Shown here piece by piece: positions 17,848 to 26,210 of a DNA stretch of 64,000 bases; the stretch's first letter is position 1, and every line of letters begins with the position of its first letter. A program made the translations under genes and the position numbers. The DNA comes from Eubacterium sp. GTDB taxonomy: Bacteria > Bacillota > Clostridia > Lachnospirales > Lachnospiraceae. Where the stretch lies: NCBI GenBank assembly GCA_017433825.1, contig JAFRGL010000025.1, positions 1 to 64,000 of the forward strand. Reading direction: 5' to 3'. Below the pieces are notes generated by a model, which saw only the letters and a program-made list of their open reading frames with translations, was not told the DNA's origin and searched no databases.

Positions 17848-17876
17848 TTGAAAAAAAGATAAAATGCTGCCATAAA
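17848..17876 (+). promoter_or_regulatory. Possible promoter of the VWA-sigma operon
   Basis: TTGAAA at 17848-17853 and CATAAA at 17871-17876 are 17 bp apart, just before the long inverted repeat. The -10 is weak, and an ECF-type promoter cannot be excluded. Confidence 0.35.
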
Positions 17877-17877
17877 T

Positions 17878-17978
17878 CTTCATTTTTCTTTCGTATCCAT
17901 ATCAGAAGGATAAAAAACATCTTCCGGCGGATTTAAAACCGCCGGAAGCAGGATACGAAAGGAAAAAGAAAAATGAAG
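17878..17978 (+). promoter_or_regulatory. Long inverted repeat covering the ribosome site and start codon of the VWA lipoprotein gene
   Basis: The arm at 17878-17898 is fully complementary to 17951-17960 plus 17968-17978, leaving a 7-nt bulge (GGAAAAA). The right arm contains the AAAGG ribosome site and the ATG at 17973. Between the arms is a perfect 10-bp hairpin, CTTCCGGCGG/CCGCCGGAAG (17921-17930 and 17939-17948). No T-run follows, so it is not a normal terminator. Folding would hide the translation start. Confidence 0.6.
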
Positions 17979-19619
17979 AAGAAAGCAGCATTTCTGCTTG
18001 CAGCAATCATGACTGCAGCGTCACTGGCCGGTTGTGCAGCTGAGAAAGAAAGCACTTCCAGGGTAATCTCTGATTCCGGCAGCGTTATTGCAGAGACCCC
18101 GGGCACCACGGAAAAATCCGGAAATATCTATGTCTTAACGGAAACGGAAGCAGGATATTGCGCGGATGAAGCAGATGTATTCTATATGCCGGAATACTAT
18201 CCTTACGAGGAAATGCCTGAATTAAATACGGAAGAGTATTCAGCCCTCGAAGAAAACGGTTTCAGAAAAGTAACAGTAAGTCCTCTTTCAACTTTTGCTG
18301 CTGACGTGGATACCGCGTCCTACGCAAATGTGAGGAGGATGCTCCGGAACGGATATCTTATCAGTGATATTCCTTCGGGTGCTGTCCGTGCGGAAGAATT
18401 CATCAATTATTTCAGCTACAGCTACAAAGGACCGGAAAAAGGAGAACCCTTCGGCATCAACGTTCAGATTGGCCCCTGTCCGTGGAATGCGGAGCATAAA
18501 CTGGCTGTTATCGGCCTGGCAACGGAAGCCATTGATTTTTCGGAAGCACCTGCTTCCAACCTTGTTTTCCTGATTGATGTTTCCGGATCCATGGATGAAG
18601 AGAACAAGCTCCCCCTTTTAAAGGAAGCCTTCGGCATGCTGGCCGGTGAGCTTACTGAAAAGGACCGGGTATCCATTATCACTTATGCCAACGGCAACGA
18701 TGTCATCCTTGACGGTGTATCAGGTGACAAAACAGACGTTATCCTTGCGGCGCTCGACAGCCTTTCCGCCGACGGCTATACCAACGGGGGAGAGGGCATC
18801 CAGACCGCCTACCGGATTGCGGAAAGCCATTTTATCAAAGGCGGCAATAACCAGGTTATTCTGGCGACTGACGGCGATCTGAACGTGGGAATTACCAATG
18901 AAAGCGACCTGAAGGATCTGATTACTGAAAAGAAAAAGGGCGGCGTATTCCTTTCCGTCCTCGGCTTCGGCATGGGCAATTACAGCGACACCAGGCTTGA
19001 AACCCTGGCAGACTGCGGCAACGGAAATTACTCTTATATTGATACCAGGAACGAAGCCCGCAAGGTCCTCGTAGAGGAAATGGGCGCGAACCTGATGACT
19101 GTGGCAAAAGACGTCAAGCTTCAGGTGGAATTCAATCCTGCCAAAGTGGAAAGCTACCGTCAGGTGGGCTATGAAAACCGTCAGATGGCAGCGGAAGATT
19201 TTGAAAATGACAGCAAAGACGGCGGTGAAATCGGTGCGGGCCATTCCGTGACCGTATTGTATGAACTGGTACCCGCTTCCGGCAGCAGTGAGGGCTCATC
19301 CCTCCGCTACCAGGACCCGGACCTGACTGATACGGCGCGCACCTCCGATGAGTGGTTCTGCATTTCTGTCCGTTACAAAGAGCCGGAGGGCGAAACATCC
19401 CGCCTTCTGACTTACAACATCGGAGAAGATGCCTGTACGGATCGTCCGGACGGGGACTTCGCATTTGCGGCAGCCGTGGCTGAATTTGCCATGGTGCTGT
19501 CAGACAGCGAATACCTGGCGGACGGCAGCCTTGAGCATGTGAGGGATATTGCGGAGGAGCTGAAGCCTTCCGACGATTACAGAAAGGAATTTATCCGCAT
19601 GGTGCTCTGGGCCGAATAA
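17973..19619 (+). CDS. VWA-domain lipoprotein (YfbK-like)
   Basis: A 548-residue protein with a lipoprotein signal (lipobox LAGC near residue 20). The architecture matches the YfbK group: an N-terminal linker domain (TVSPLSTFAADVDTASYANV, FINYFSYSY), a central VWA domain from about residue 190 with an intact MIDAS (DVSGSMD; later TDGDLNVG), and a C-terminal domain after 400. VWA domains bind protein partners through a metal ion. It is the first gene of a likely operon with an ECF sigma factor (21 nt downstream) and an anti-sigma-like membrane protein, so it may feed an envelope signal to them or be their target (inference). Its start codon lies in a long inverted repeat. Confidence 0.85.
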   Translation: MKKKAAFLLAAIMTAASLAGCAAEKESTSRVISDSGSVIAETPGTTEKSGNIYVLTETEAGYCADEADVFYMPEYYPYEEMPELNTEEYSALEENGFRKVTVSPLSTFAADVDTASYANVRRMLRNGYLISDIPSGAVRAEEFINYFSYSYKGPEKGEPFGINVQIGPCPWNAEHKLAVIGLATEAIDFSEAPASNLVFLIDVSGSMDEENKLPLLKEAFGMLAGELTEKDRVSIITYANGNDVILDGVSGDKTDVILAALDSLSADGYTNGGEGIQTAYRIAESHFIKGGNNQVILATDGDLNVGITNESDLKDLITEKKKGGVFLSVLGFGMGNYSDTRLETLADCGNGNYSYIDTRNEARKVLVEEMGANLMTVAKDVKLQVEFNPAKVESYRQVGYENRQMAAEDFENDSKDGGEIGAGHSVTVLYELVPASGSSEGSSLRYQDPDLTDTARTSDEWFCISVRYKEPEGETSRLLTYNIGEDACTDRPDGDFAFAAAVAEFAMVLSDSEYLADGSLEHVRDIAEELKPSDDYRKEFIRMVLWAE

Positions 19620-19640
19620 ACGCATAATCAGGAGACTGGT

Positions 19641-20216
19641 ATGACAGAGGAGCGGTTTGAATACTGTATCCGGCAGATTGTCAAAGGCAGCAGGAACGGT
19701 TTGAAGGAAATCTACGAAGCCTATCTGGCTTACATTTTTTCCATCGTATCCGGCATTGTCAAAAGGAGAGAAGATGCCGAAGATGTAACCAGTGAGTTTT
19801 TCATACGGATATGGAATACGGCAGAACAGTACCGCCCGGGACACGGGCATAAAGCTTATCTCGCTGCTATTGCCAGAAACATGTCCATAGATTTCCTCCG
19901 GAAATCCGGACGGGAGATACCGGCGGATTTTTCTGCGGAAGAAGACTACAGTGAAGACAATACGGATATGGCAGGCCGCGAAGCGGCAAAAGCAGTCCAC
20001 CAGAGCCCCGGTTTTGAAGACGGACTGGTGGAAAGCCTGGATTTGAAAAAGGCGCTTGATACTTTAAATGACAGGGAAAGGGAGGTCGTCAACCTGAAAA
20101 TAATGGGTGATCTGACCTTCCGGGAAATAGCGGAAATACTGAAAACGCCCATCGGAACGGTAACCTGGCGGTACAGGGTTGCGGTGGAGAAAATGAGGAG
20201 GCTGGGATATGAGTAA
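19641..20216 (+). CDS. ECF-type RNA polymerase sigma factor
   Basis: A 191-residue sigma-70 family factor of the ECF group. Region 2 is seen in IYEAYLAYIFSIVSGIVKRREDAEDVTSEFF and the following IWNTAEQY, and region 4 in LNDREREVVNLKIMGDLTFREIAEIL (near residues 145-170), a helix-turn-helix that contacts the -35. The linker of about 40 residues between them is acidic. It overlaps the next gene by 8 nt and follows the VWA lipoprotein gene, the classic layout of a sigma/anti-sigma switch. Confidence 0.9.
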   Translation: MTEERFEYCIRQIVKGSRNGLKEIYEAYLAYIFSIVSGIVKRREDAEDVTSEFFIRIWNTAEQYRPGHGHKAYLAAIARNMSIDFLRKSGREIPADFSAEEDYSEDNTDMAGREAAKAVHQSPGFEDGLVESLDLKKALDTLNDREREVVNLKIMGDLTFREIAEILKTPIGTVTWRYRVAVEKMRRLGYE

Positions 20217-20892
20217 ATCACTGGAAAAAGAATACAGACAGATGATGAATGAAGACCTGCCCGATCTCTGGGACCGCATTTCCGATTCTCTTCCCGAAAA
20301 GAAAACAAAAAGAATAAGCCCTTTTAAGATTGCCGGACCTATTGCCGCAGCTGTCTGCGCAGCCATCATTATCCCTGCTGTCATTTCCTCCGGCAGAGAC
20401 TCCAAAAGTGCCTCGTATGCAACGGATCAGGCAGCCGAAACCGCGTATAACGATAAAAGAACCCAGGAAGCCGCAGCAGAGGCGGAAGGTAATGCTTACA
20501 ATGAAGCTGAGGAAACAGCAGAGGCGGTTGCCGAAGCAGAAGCCGAGGAAGAAGCATATTACATCATGGATGGAACAAGTGTTTCCGGCGGAGAAGGAGA
20601 GGCAGGGGATACTGTCCGGGTCTTCGAAAGCGTTTACCTTTATGACATTGTTCAGGATGAAACTGCTTCCCCCCAGCTTGTTTATACTGCGAAAACAGAC
20701 GCGGATGACATTTATAATTCCTGGACGGAAGGCATCCTCACCGTTGTGGTTAATGAAGAAACAGAAGATCCCGAAGCCGTCATTTCGACATTATCTTCCG
20801 GCTCCGCCACTGCGGACCTTTACGGGGTGACGGTAGAGGACGGCAGTATTTGCTATGTCATTTTGAGACTATCGGGCAATGCAGATGAATGA
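20209..20892 (+). CDS. Membrane protein, probable anti-sigma factor partner
   Basis: A 227-residue protein with a short cytosolic N-terminus (residues 1-42, including DLPDLWDRISDSLPEKK), one membrane span at about 43-62 and an extracytoplasmic part. The outer part begins with an Ala/Glu-rich low-complexity stretch (roughly 85-115) and continues as a compact domain. No zinc-type HxxxCxxC anti-sigma motif is present, so the anti-sigma role is inferred from the 8-nt overlap with the sigma gene and the topology. Confidence 0.6.
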   Translation: MSKSLEKEYRQMMNEDLPDLWDRISDSLPEKKTKRISPFKIAGPIAAAVCAAIIIPAVISSGRDSKSASYATDQAAETAYNDKRTQEAAAEAEGNAYNEAEETAEAVAEAEAEEEAYYIMDGTSVSGGEGEAGDTVRVFESVYLYDIVQDETASPQLVYTAKTDADDIYNSWTEGILTVVVNEETEDPEAVISTLSSGSATADLYGVTVEDGSICYVILRLSGNADE

Positions 20893-22618
20893 CCAGACTC
20901 CACGCATACTTCTCGTTGCGGTAAATGCGAAATACATACATTCCAATCCGGCGGTATACAGCCTTTCGGCTTATGCCGCCTCTTTGGGTTTTGTTGCGGA
21001 AACTGCGGAATTTACGATAAACCAGCCGGAAGATGAAGTTCTGGCTTGCATTTACAGAGCCGCACCGGATATCGTTTGTTTCTCCGTTTATATCTGGAAC
21101 CGGATTTATACGGAAAGACTCATACGGAGCCTGAAAAAAGTGCTTCCCGGGACAGAAATCTGGGCAGGCGGTCCGGAAGTATCTTTCCATTCAGAAGAAG
21201 TACTGAAGGAAATGCCGGAAATAACCGGTATTATGCGCGGGGAAGGCGAGAAAACATTTGCCGGTCTGTGCCGGGTATGGACAAAGACGGGTGAAGGGTA
21301 TGAGAATATTCCGGGGATAACGTACAGATACGGCAGCAGGGAAATCAGAAGCAACCCGGACCAACCGTGCATGAATATGGATGATATTCCTTTTCTATAT
21401 GCAGGGAGGAGTTTTGACAGCAGCAGGATTTATTACTATGAATCTTCCCGAGGATGCCCGTACCGCTGTACCTACTGCCTTTCCTCCGTTGATAAAACGG
21501 TGCGTACAAGAAGCCTGGAAAAAGTGTTTGCAGAGCTTTCCGTTTTTCTTTCGCATAAGGTTTCCCAGGTGAAATTTGTAGACCGTACCTTTAACCTGGA
21601 TGCGGAACGCACGATGGAAATATGGCGTTTTATAAAAGAAAATGACAACGGGATTACCGGCTTCCATTTCGAAATCAGCGGGGAACGGTTGTCAGAAAAG
21701 GAAATCAGTCTTCTTTCTAAGATGAGGCCCGGACAGATAAGGCTGGAAATCGGCATCCAGAGCACGAATCCGGATACGCTGTCTGCCATTGAAAGAAACG
21801 GTGATACGGGAAGACTTTTTGAAAACTGCAGACGGATATTGAAGCCCGGAAATATAAGGCTGCATCTTGACCTTATCGCAGGTCTGCCTCATGAGGATCT
21901 GGACAGCTTCCGGAGGTCCTTTAATGAAGTGTATGCCCTGAAGCCTTCGGAACTGCAGCTGGGTTTCCTGAAGGTGCTGAAAGGCACGCCGATGGAGGAA
22001 AAAACGGAAGAATACGGTCTTGCCTTTAAAGGCCTGCCGCCGTATGAAGTGCTTTCCACGTCAGTGCTGTCTTATGGGGATATCCTCCTGCTGAAGGATG
22101 TGGAGGAGATGACGGAGGTGTATTATAACTCCGGACAGTTTATACACAGCCTTAAGATGCTTGAGAAATGTTTTCCGGACGGATTTGCAATGTATGAAGC
22201 CCTTGCCGCTTTCTGCCGCACAAAAAAACTGACCGGAATATCCCACAGCCGGATACGCCGGTACGAAATTCTTCTGGACTTTTATGCGGAGACTGTACAG
22301 GAAGGCGACAGAGAGAAATTTGCGAAGGCGCTTCTCCTGGATTTATACGCCAGGGAAAACCTGAAAAACCGTCCGGGTTTTGCCCCGGAATACGGAATTT
22401 CAAAGGAAGAAGAACGGGCATTTTACGAAAGGGAAGCGGAGGAACACCGTTTTCTGCCGGATTATACCGAAAACGCGCAGACCCTGAAACGTCTCACACA
22501 TCTCGAATCAGTACCCGGCGGAATCGTACTTTTTGACTACAGAAACAGGAATCCGGTTACCGGAAATGCCCGTGAGATTTATTTGGAGAAAACACTTGCA
22601 CTTTACAAATACCGATGA
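20885..22618 (+). CDS. B12-binding-domain radical SAM protein (DUF4080-like)
   Basis: A 577-residue protein. Residues 1-140 form a cobalamin-binding Rossmann-like domain ([19 protein letters not shown]...AGGPEVSFH). The radical-SAM cluster ligands are in [13 protein letters not shown] (near residue 190), followed by a TIM-barrel part and a C-terminal DUF4080-like region. Such proteins are common in clostridia and often methylate inert carbons; the substrate is unknown. The gene overlaps the membrane protein gene. I prefer ATG 20885 over 20879; neither has a strong ribosome site, so translational coupling is likely. The rpsB promoter lies in its last codons. Confidence 0.8.
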   Translation: MNDQTPRILLVAVNAKYIHSNPAVYSLSAYAASLGFVAETAEFTINQPEDEVLACIYRAAPDIVCFSVYIWNRIYTERLIRSLKKVLPGTEIWAGGPEVSFHSEEVLKEMPEITGIMRGEGEKTFAGLCRVWTKTGEGYENIPGITYRYGSREIRSNPDQPCMNMDDIPFLYAGRSFDSSRIYYYESSRGCPYRCTYCLSSVDKTVRTRSLEKVFAELSVFLSHKVSQVKFVDRTFNLDAERTMEIWRFIKENDNGITGFHFEISGERLSEKEISLLSKMRPGQIRLEIGIQSTNPDTLSAIERNGDTGRLFENCRRILKPGNIRLHLDLIAGLPHEDLDSFRRSFNEVYALKPSELQLGFLKVLKGTPMEEKTEEYGLAFKGLPPYEVLSTSVLSYGDILLLKDVEEMTEVYYNSGQFIHSLKMLEKCFPDGFAMYEALAAFCRTKKLTGISHSRIRRYEILLDFYAETVQEGDREKFAKALLLDLYARENLKNRPGFAPEYGISKEEERAFYEREAEEHRFLPDYTENAQTLKRLTHLESVPGGIVLFDYRNRNPVTGNAREIYLEKTLALYKYR

Positions 22619-22624
22619 TATAAT
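22596..22624 (+). promoter_or_regulatory. rpsB-tsf promoter
   Basis: TTGCAC at 22596-22601 and a consensus TATAAT at 22619-22624 are separated by 17 bp. The -35 lies in the last codons of the upstream radical-SAM gene. Confidence 0.85.
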
Positions 22625-22644
22625 AATCGTCGCGCAAAAATTCA

Positions 22645-22706
22645 CATACGCTTACCCTTGCGGGCCGGTGCCGCTTAAATCAGCGGTCCCTGCAAAAAGG
22701 CGTATG
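22645..22706 (+). promoter_or_regulatory. Structured rpsB leader, candidate S2 autoregulatory element
   Basis: Three nested stems can be paired: CATACGC/GCGTATG (22645-22651 with 22700-22706), TTGCGGG with CCCtGCAA (22658-22664 with 22088-type right strand at 22688-22695), and GCCGCT/AGCGGT (22670-22675 with 22682-22687). It lies between the promoter and the ribosome site. Autoregulatory leaders on rpsB are known in other bacteria; S2 binding here is inferred. Confidence 0.65.
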
Positions 22707-22736
22707 GAAGAAAAAACCAAAAGGAGAAAACAAAAA

Positions 22737-23477
22737 ATGAGCGTAATTTCAATGAAGCAGCTGCTTGAAGCAGGCGTGCACTTCGGTCATCAGACCAGAA
22801 GATGGAACCCCAAGATGGCTCCGTACATTTACACTGAGCGGAACGGTATCTACATTATCGATCTGCAGAAGACTGTCGGCATGATTGACGATGCCTATAA
22901 GGCAGTATCCGACGTAGCGGCCGCAGGCGGCACCGTTCTTTTCGTAGGCACAAAGAAGCAGGCACAGGATGCCATCGCCAACGAAGCCACCCGCTGCGGT
23001 ATGTTCTATGTAAATGAGAGATGGCTCGGCGGCATGCTGACCAACTTCAAGACCATCCAGACCCGTATCAGAAGGATGAAACAGATCGAGACAATGGCCG
23101 AAGACGGTACCTTTGACGTGCTTCCCAAGAAGGAAGTTATCGCCCTGAAGAAAGAGCTTGAAAAGCTGCAGAGAAACCTGGGCGGCATCAAGGAAATGAA
23201 GAAGGTTCCGGACATGATTTACGTAGTAGACCCGAAGAAGGAACGTATCTGTGTTCAGGAAGCCCATGCACTCGGTATTCCGCTGGTAGGTATCTGCGAT
23301 ACCAACTGTGATCCCGAAGAACTTGACTATGTCATTCCCGGCAACGACGACGCAATCCGTGCCGTAAAGCTGATTTCCGGCAAGATCGCTGAAGCTGTTA
23401 TCGAAGCCAAGCAGGGTGAAATCCTGGAAGAGGCTGAGGAAGCAGAAGAAGCCGAAGAAGAAACTGCAGAAGAATAA
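22737..23477 (+). CDS. rpsB: 30S ribosomal protein S2
   Basis: A 246-residue S2 protein. The family signatures are [19 protein letters not shown] at the N-terminus and [13 protein letters not shown] near residue 185. The ATG at 22737 is chosen because it gives the standard N-terminus and follows AAAAGGAG; the longer frame upstream covers the leader. The last 25 residues form a Glu/Ala tail. tsf follows after 27 nt in the conserved rpsB-tsf order. Confidence 0.97.
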   Translation: MSVISMKQLLEAGVHFGHQTRRWNPKMAPYIYTERNGIYIIDLQKTVGMIDDAYKAVSDVAAAGGTVLFVGTKKQAQDAIANEATRCGMFYVNERWLGGMLTNFKTIQTRIRRMKQIETMAEDGTFDVLPKKEVIALKKELEKLQRNLGGIKEMKKVPDMIYVVDPKKERICVQEAHALGIPLVGICDTNCDPEELDYVIPGNDDAIRAVKLISGKIAEAVIEAKQGEILEEAEEAEEAEEETAEE

Positions 23478-23504
23478 TCAGACAAAGGATCGGAGGAAAA
23501 TAAA

Positions 23505-24443
23505 ATGGCTGTTACAGCTGCAATGGTAAAAGAATTAAGAGAAGCAACCGGCGCCGGCATGATGGACTGCAAGAAAGCCCTGACCGAGACCGATGGCAAT
23601 ATGGATAAGGCTGTGGAATGGTTAAGGGAAAAAGGCCTTGCCACTGCCCAGAAGAAAGCCAGCAGAATCGCTGCCGAAGGCATCGTTATGCTGAAGGTTA
23701 CAGATGACGCGAAGAAGGCAGTTGCGGTTGAAGTTAACTCCGAAACAGACTTCGTTGCGAAGAACGACAAGTTCCAGGCTTATGTTGCGCAGGTTTGCGA
23801 ACAGGCTATGGATTCCGACACTTACGATCTTGATGCCTTCATGGCCCAGCCGTGGAAATTCGAAGAAGGCAAGTCTGTAGCCGATGCCCTGGCTGCCCAG
23901 GTTGCTTACATCGGCGAAAACATGAAGATCCGTCGTCTGACAGGTGTCTGTGAAGAAAACGGTTTTGTTGCTTCCTACACCCATATGGGCGGCAAGATCG
24001 GCGTTCTCGTTGATATCGTGACTGACGTTGTAAATGACGAAATCCGTGAGATGGGCAAAAACCTGGCTATGCAGGTTGCCGCGTTAAAGCCCCTCTACAC
24101 CACCAGGGATGAGATTTCCGAAGAATACATCAACCATGAGAAGGAAATCCTTCTTGCCCAGATTATGAACGATCCCAAGGAATCCCAGAAGCCCCAGAAG
24201 GTTATCGACGGCATGATCAACGGCCGTGTTTCCAAAGAGCTGAAGGAAATCTGCCTTATGGATCAGGTTTATGTTAAAGCGGAAGACGGCAAGCAGGCTG
24301 TTTCCAATTATGTTGCTTCCGTGGCCAAGGCCAATAATGCGAAAGTTACCGTAAAAGGATTCGTACGCTGGGAGACCGGTGAAGGTCTGGAGAAGAGACA
24401 GGACGATTTCGCCGCTGAAGTTGCAAAGCAGATGGGTATGTAA
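23505..24443 (+). CDS. tsf: Translation elongation factor Ts
   Basis: A 312-residue EF-Ts, the nucleotide exchange factor of EF-Tu. The N-terminal UBA-like part carries LREATGAGMMDCKKAL, followed by SETDFVAKND, the signature that contacts EF-Tu. The length is somewhat more than the usual 290-300 of Firmicutes. It is co-transcribed with rpsB. GGAGG lies before the ATG. Confidence 0.97.
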   Translation: MAVTAAMVKELREATGAGMMDCKKALTETDGNMDKAVEWLREKGLATAQKKASRIAAEGIVMLKVTDDAKKAVAVEVNSETDFVAKNDKFQAYVAQVCEQAMDSDTYDLDAFMAQPWKFEEGKSVADALAAQVAYIGENMKIRRLTGVCEENGFVASYTHMGGKIGVLVDIVTDVVNDEIREMGKNLAMQVAALKPLYTTRDEISEEYINHEKEILLAQIMNDPKESQKPQKVIDGMINGRVSKELKEICLMDQVYVKAEDGKQAVSNYVASVAKANNAKVTVKGFVRWETGEGLEKRQDDFAAEVAKQMGM

Positions 24444-24467
24444 TTCCTTCATAAGGAGGGTAAACAC

Positions 24468-24761
24468 TTGAAGGCTTTGAAAAAACTTTTTATCTGCCTG
24501 TTCCTGGCGCTTACCGTTACGGCAACCGCTTCTGCATGTATTCCCAACCCGGGAGCGAAGCAGGAGACCACGTCAACGGCAAGCACTTCCGGTGAAGCCC
24601 CCTCGGAAGAACATGAGGAAACACCGGCAGAAAGAGCTGCAAGAGTAAGAAAAAACATGCTGTCGCCTGAGAATATCAAATGGATTATCATTATTATTAT
24701 CGTCAGCTTTGTATTTTCCGTATTCGAGCAGAGAATCAGAAATAACAAAAGAAGGTTTTAA
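24468..24761 (+). CDS. Small lipoprotein-like protein with C-terminal membrane span
   Basis: A 97-residue protein that starts with TTG, supported by AAGGAGGG seven bases upstream. The N-terminus is a signal sequence ending in ASAC, followed by a Thr/Ser/Glu-rich linker and a C-terminal span (WIIIIIIVSFVFSVF at about 71-85) with a basic end (RIRNNKRRF). The double membrane attachment is odd for so short a protein. It lies 24 nt after tsf and before a bidirectional terminator. The function is unknown. Confidence 0.65.
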   Translation: MKALKKLFICLFLALTVTATASACIPNPGAKQETTSTASTSGEAPSEEHEETPAERAARVRKNMLSPENIKWIIIIIIVSFVFSVFEQRIRNNKRRF

Positions 24762-24770
24762 ACCAGTAAT

Positions 24771-24803
24771 AAAAGGCTGTTGCACAGGGCAACAGCCTTT
24801 TTT
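24771..24803. terminator. Bidirectional terminator between the tsf operon and argG
   Basis: AAAAGGCTGTTGC and GCAACAGCCTTTTTT form a perfect stem with A- and T-runs on both sides, serving the tsf operon (+) and argG (-). Confidence 0.9.
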
Positions 24804-24814
24804 ACTGAAAACGG

Positions 24815-26038
24815 TTATTTTTTGTTTTCCGCTTCGGCCAGTTTCATCGCACGTACCTTTAAGGAAAGGCCGAACAGGTTGATGAAACCTGAAGCATCCC
24901 GGTGGTCATAAAGCTCTCCGGTTTTGAAGGAAGCAAGGGATTCATTGTAAAGGGAATACGGTGAGGTAGTTCCTGCCTTGATGATATTTCCCTTGTAGAG
25001 TTTTAGCTTAACTTCGCCGGTCACATATTCCTGGGAAACCTTCACGAAAGCCTGGATAGCTTCGCGCAGCGGCGTAAACCATTTGCCTTCATATACAATC
25101 TGGGCGAACTGGCTGCCGATTTTTTTCTTTGTCTCCATCATGTCACGATCCAGAATCAGCTCTTCCAGCTGTTCGTGGGCTGCCATCAGGATGGTGCCGC
25201 CGGGAGTTTCGTAAATACCTCTGGATTTCATACCGACTACACGGTTTTCCACGATATCCACGATGCCTACACCATGTTTGCCGCCAAGAGTATTCAGCTC
25301 GGTGATGATGTCTGCAACCTTCATTTCCTTGCCGTTTAAGGTTTTGGGCACGCCTTTTTCAAATGTAAGCGTAATATATTCCGGTTCGTCCGGCGCATTT
25401 TCAGGCGTCACGGAAAGCATCAGCATATGGTTGTAATTCGGCTCCATGGAGGGATCTTCCAGTTCAAGTCCTTCATGGCGGATGTGCCAGAGATTACGGT
25501 CACGGCTGTAGCTGGAGCTGGCGGAGAAGGGAAGCGTAATGCCATGGGCTGCCACGTAGGCCATCTCATCCTCACGGGAGGTCATTTTCCATACCTCAGG
25601 CATACGCCAGGGGGCTATGATTTTAATATCGGGGGCCAGCGCGTGGATGCCCAGTTCGAAACGAATCTGGTCATTTCCCTTGCCGGTTGCACCGTGGCAG
25701 ATGGCTACTGCATTTTCTTTCCTTGCCACATCCACGAGGGTTTTCGCAATAAGGGGACGTGCCATGGAAGTGCCCAGCAGGTATTTGTGTTCATATACCG
25801 CTCCGGCCTGCACACAGGGTATGATGAAATCATCGCAGAATTCATCGATAACATCCATAATATATAATTTGGAAGCGCCGGAAAGCTTCGCTCTTTCCTC
25901 CAGGCCGTCCAGTTCGTCGCCCTGGCCGCAGTTGATGCAGCAGCAGATGACTTCATAATCAAAATTCTCTTTCAGCCAGGGAATGATGGCTGTGGTGTCA
26001 AGACCGCCTGAATAGGCAAGAACAACTTTTTCGCTCAT
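24815..26038 (-). CDS. argG: Argininosuccinate synthase
   Basis: A 407-residue enzyme that joins citrulline and aspartate using ATP in arginine synthesis. The N-type ATP pyrophosphatase P-loop is AYSGGLDTT at residues 8-16. Further signatures are GATGKGNDQIRFEL (near 120) and YSRDRNLWHIRHEG (near 180), which bind citrulline and aspartate. It is divergent from argC, with the two promoters arranged as mirror images in the 172-bp gap. argH and argF are not in the window. Confidence 0.97.
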   Translation of the reverse strand: MSEKVVLAYSGGLDTTAIIPWLKENFDYEVICCCINCGQGDELDGLEERAKLSGASKLYIMDVIDEFCDDFIIPCVQAGAVYEHKYLLGTSMARPLIAKTLVDVARKENAVAICHGATGKGNDQIRFELGIHALAPDIKIIAPWRMPEVWKMTSREDEMAYVAAHGITLPFSASSSYSRDRNLWHIRHEGLELEDPSMEPNYNHMLMLSVTPENAPDEPEYITLTFEKGVPKTLNGKEMKVADIITELNTLGGKHGVGIVDIVENRVVGMKSRGIYETPGGTILMAAHEQLEELILDRDMMETKKKIGSQFAQIVYEGKWFTPLREAIQAFVKVSQEYVTGEVKLKLYKGNIIKAGTTSPYSLYNESLASFKTGELYDHRDASGFINLFGLSLKVRAMKLAEAENKK

Positions 26039-26083
26039 AATAATATTCCTTTCTGATACGGCATTTCCGGCCGTTCTTGTACC

Positions 26084-26112
26084 TTTATACTACATAAACG
26101 ACTAATATGCAA
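26084..26112 (-). promoter_or_regulatory. argG promoter (minus strand)
   Basis: On the minus strand TTGCAT (26112-26107) and TATAAA (26089-26084) are 17 bp apart. The -35 lies in the left arm of the inverted repeat at 26106-26146. Confidence 0.75.
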
Positions 26113-26146
26113 GTAAAATTTAAAAAAATAAAAAAATACTTGCATA
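26106..26146. promoter_or_regulatory. Inverted repeat joining the divergent argG and argC -35 elements
   Basis: TATGCAAGTA (26106-26115) and TACTTGCATA (26137-26146) are perfect 10-bp inverted repeats around a 21-nt A/T spacer. Each arm contains one TTGCAT -35 element, and the identity extends beyond the -35. It could be a shared operator. A TGAAT...AATTA segment at 26155-26170 faintly resembles an ArgR box. Confidence 0.6.
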
Positions 26147-26168
26147 ACCATTAATGAATATGTATAAT
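26140..26168 (+). promoter_or_regulatory. argC promoter (plus strand)
   Basis: TTGCAT at 26140-26145 and TATAAT at 26163-26168 are 17 bp apart. The leader is about 36 nt and includes CAGGAG before ATG 26211. Confidence 0.8.
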
Positions 26169-26210
26169 TATGCGAAACAGCAAGCAAATCCATACAGGAG
26201 ATAATTAATT

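Noticed and set aside
17921-17948. GC-rich hairpin considered as the terminator of the 15913 gene.
   Set aside because: No T-run follows on either strand, and it is nested in a larger inverted repeat.
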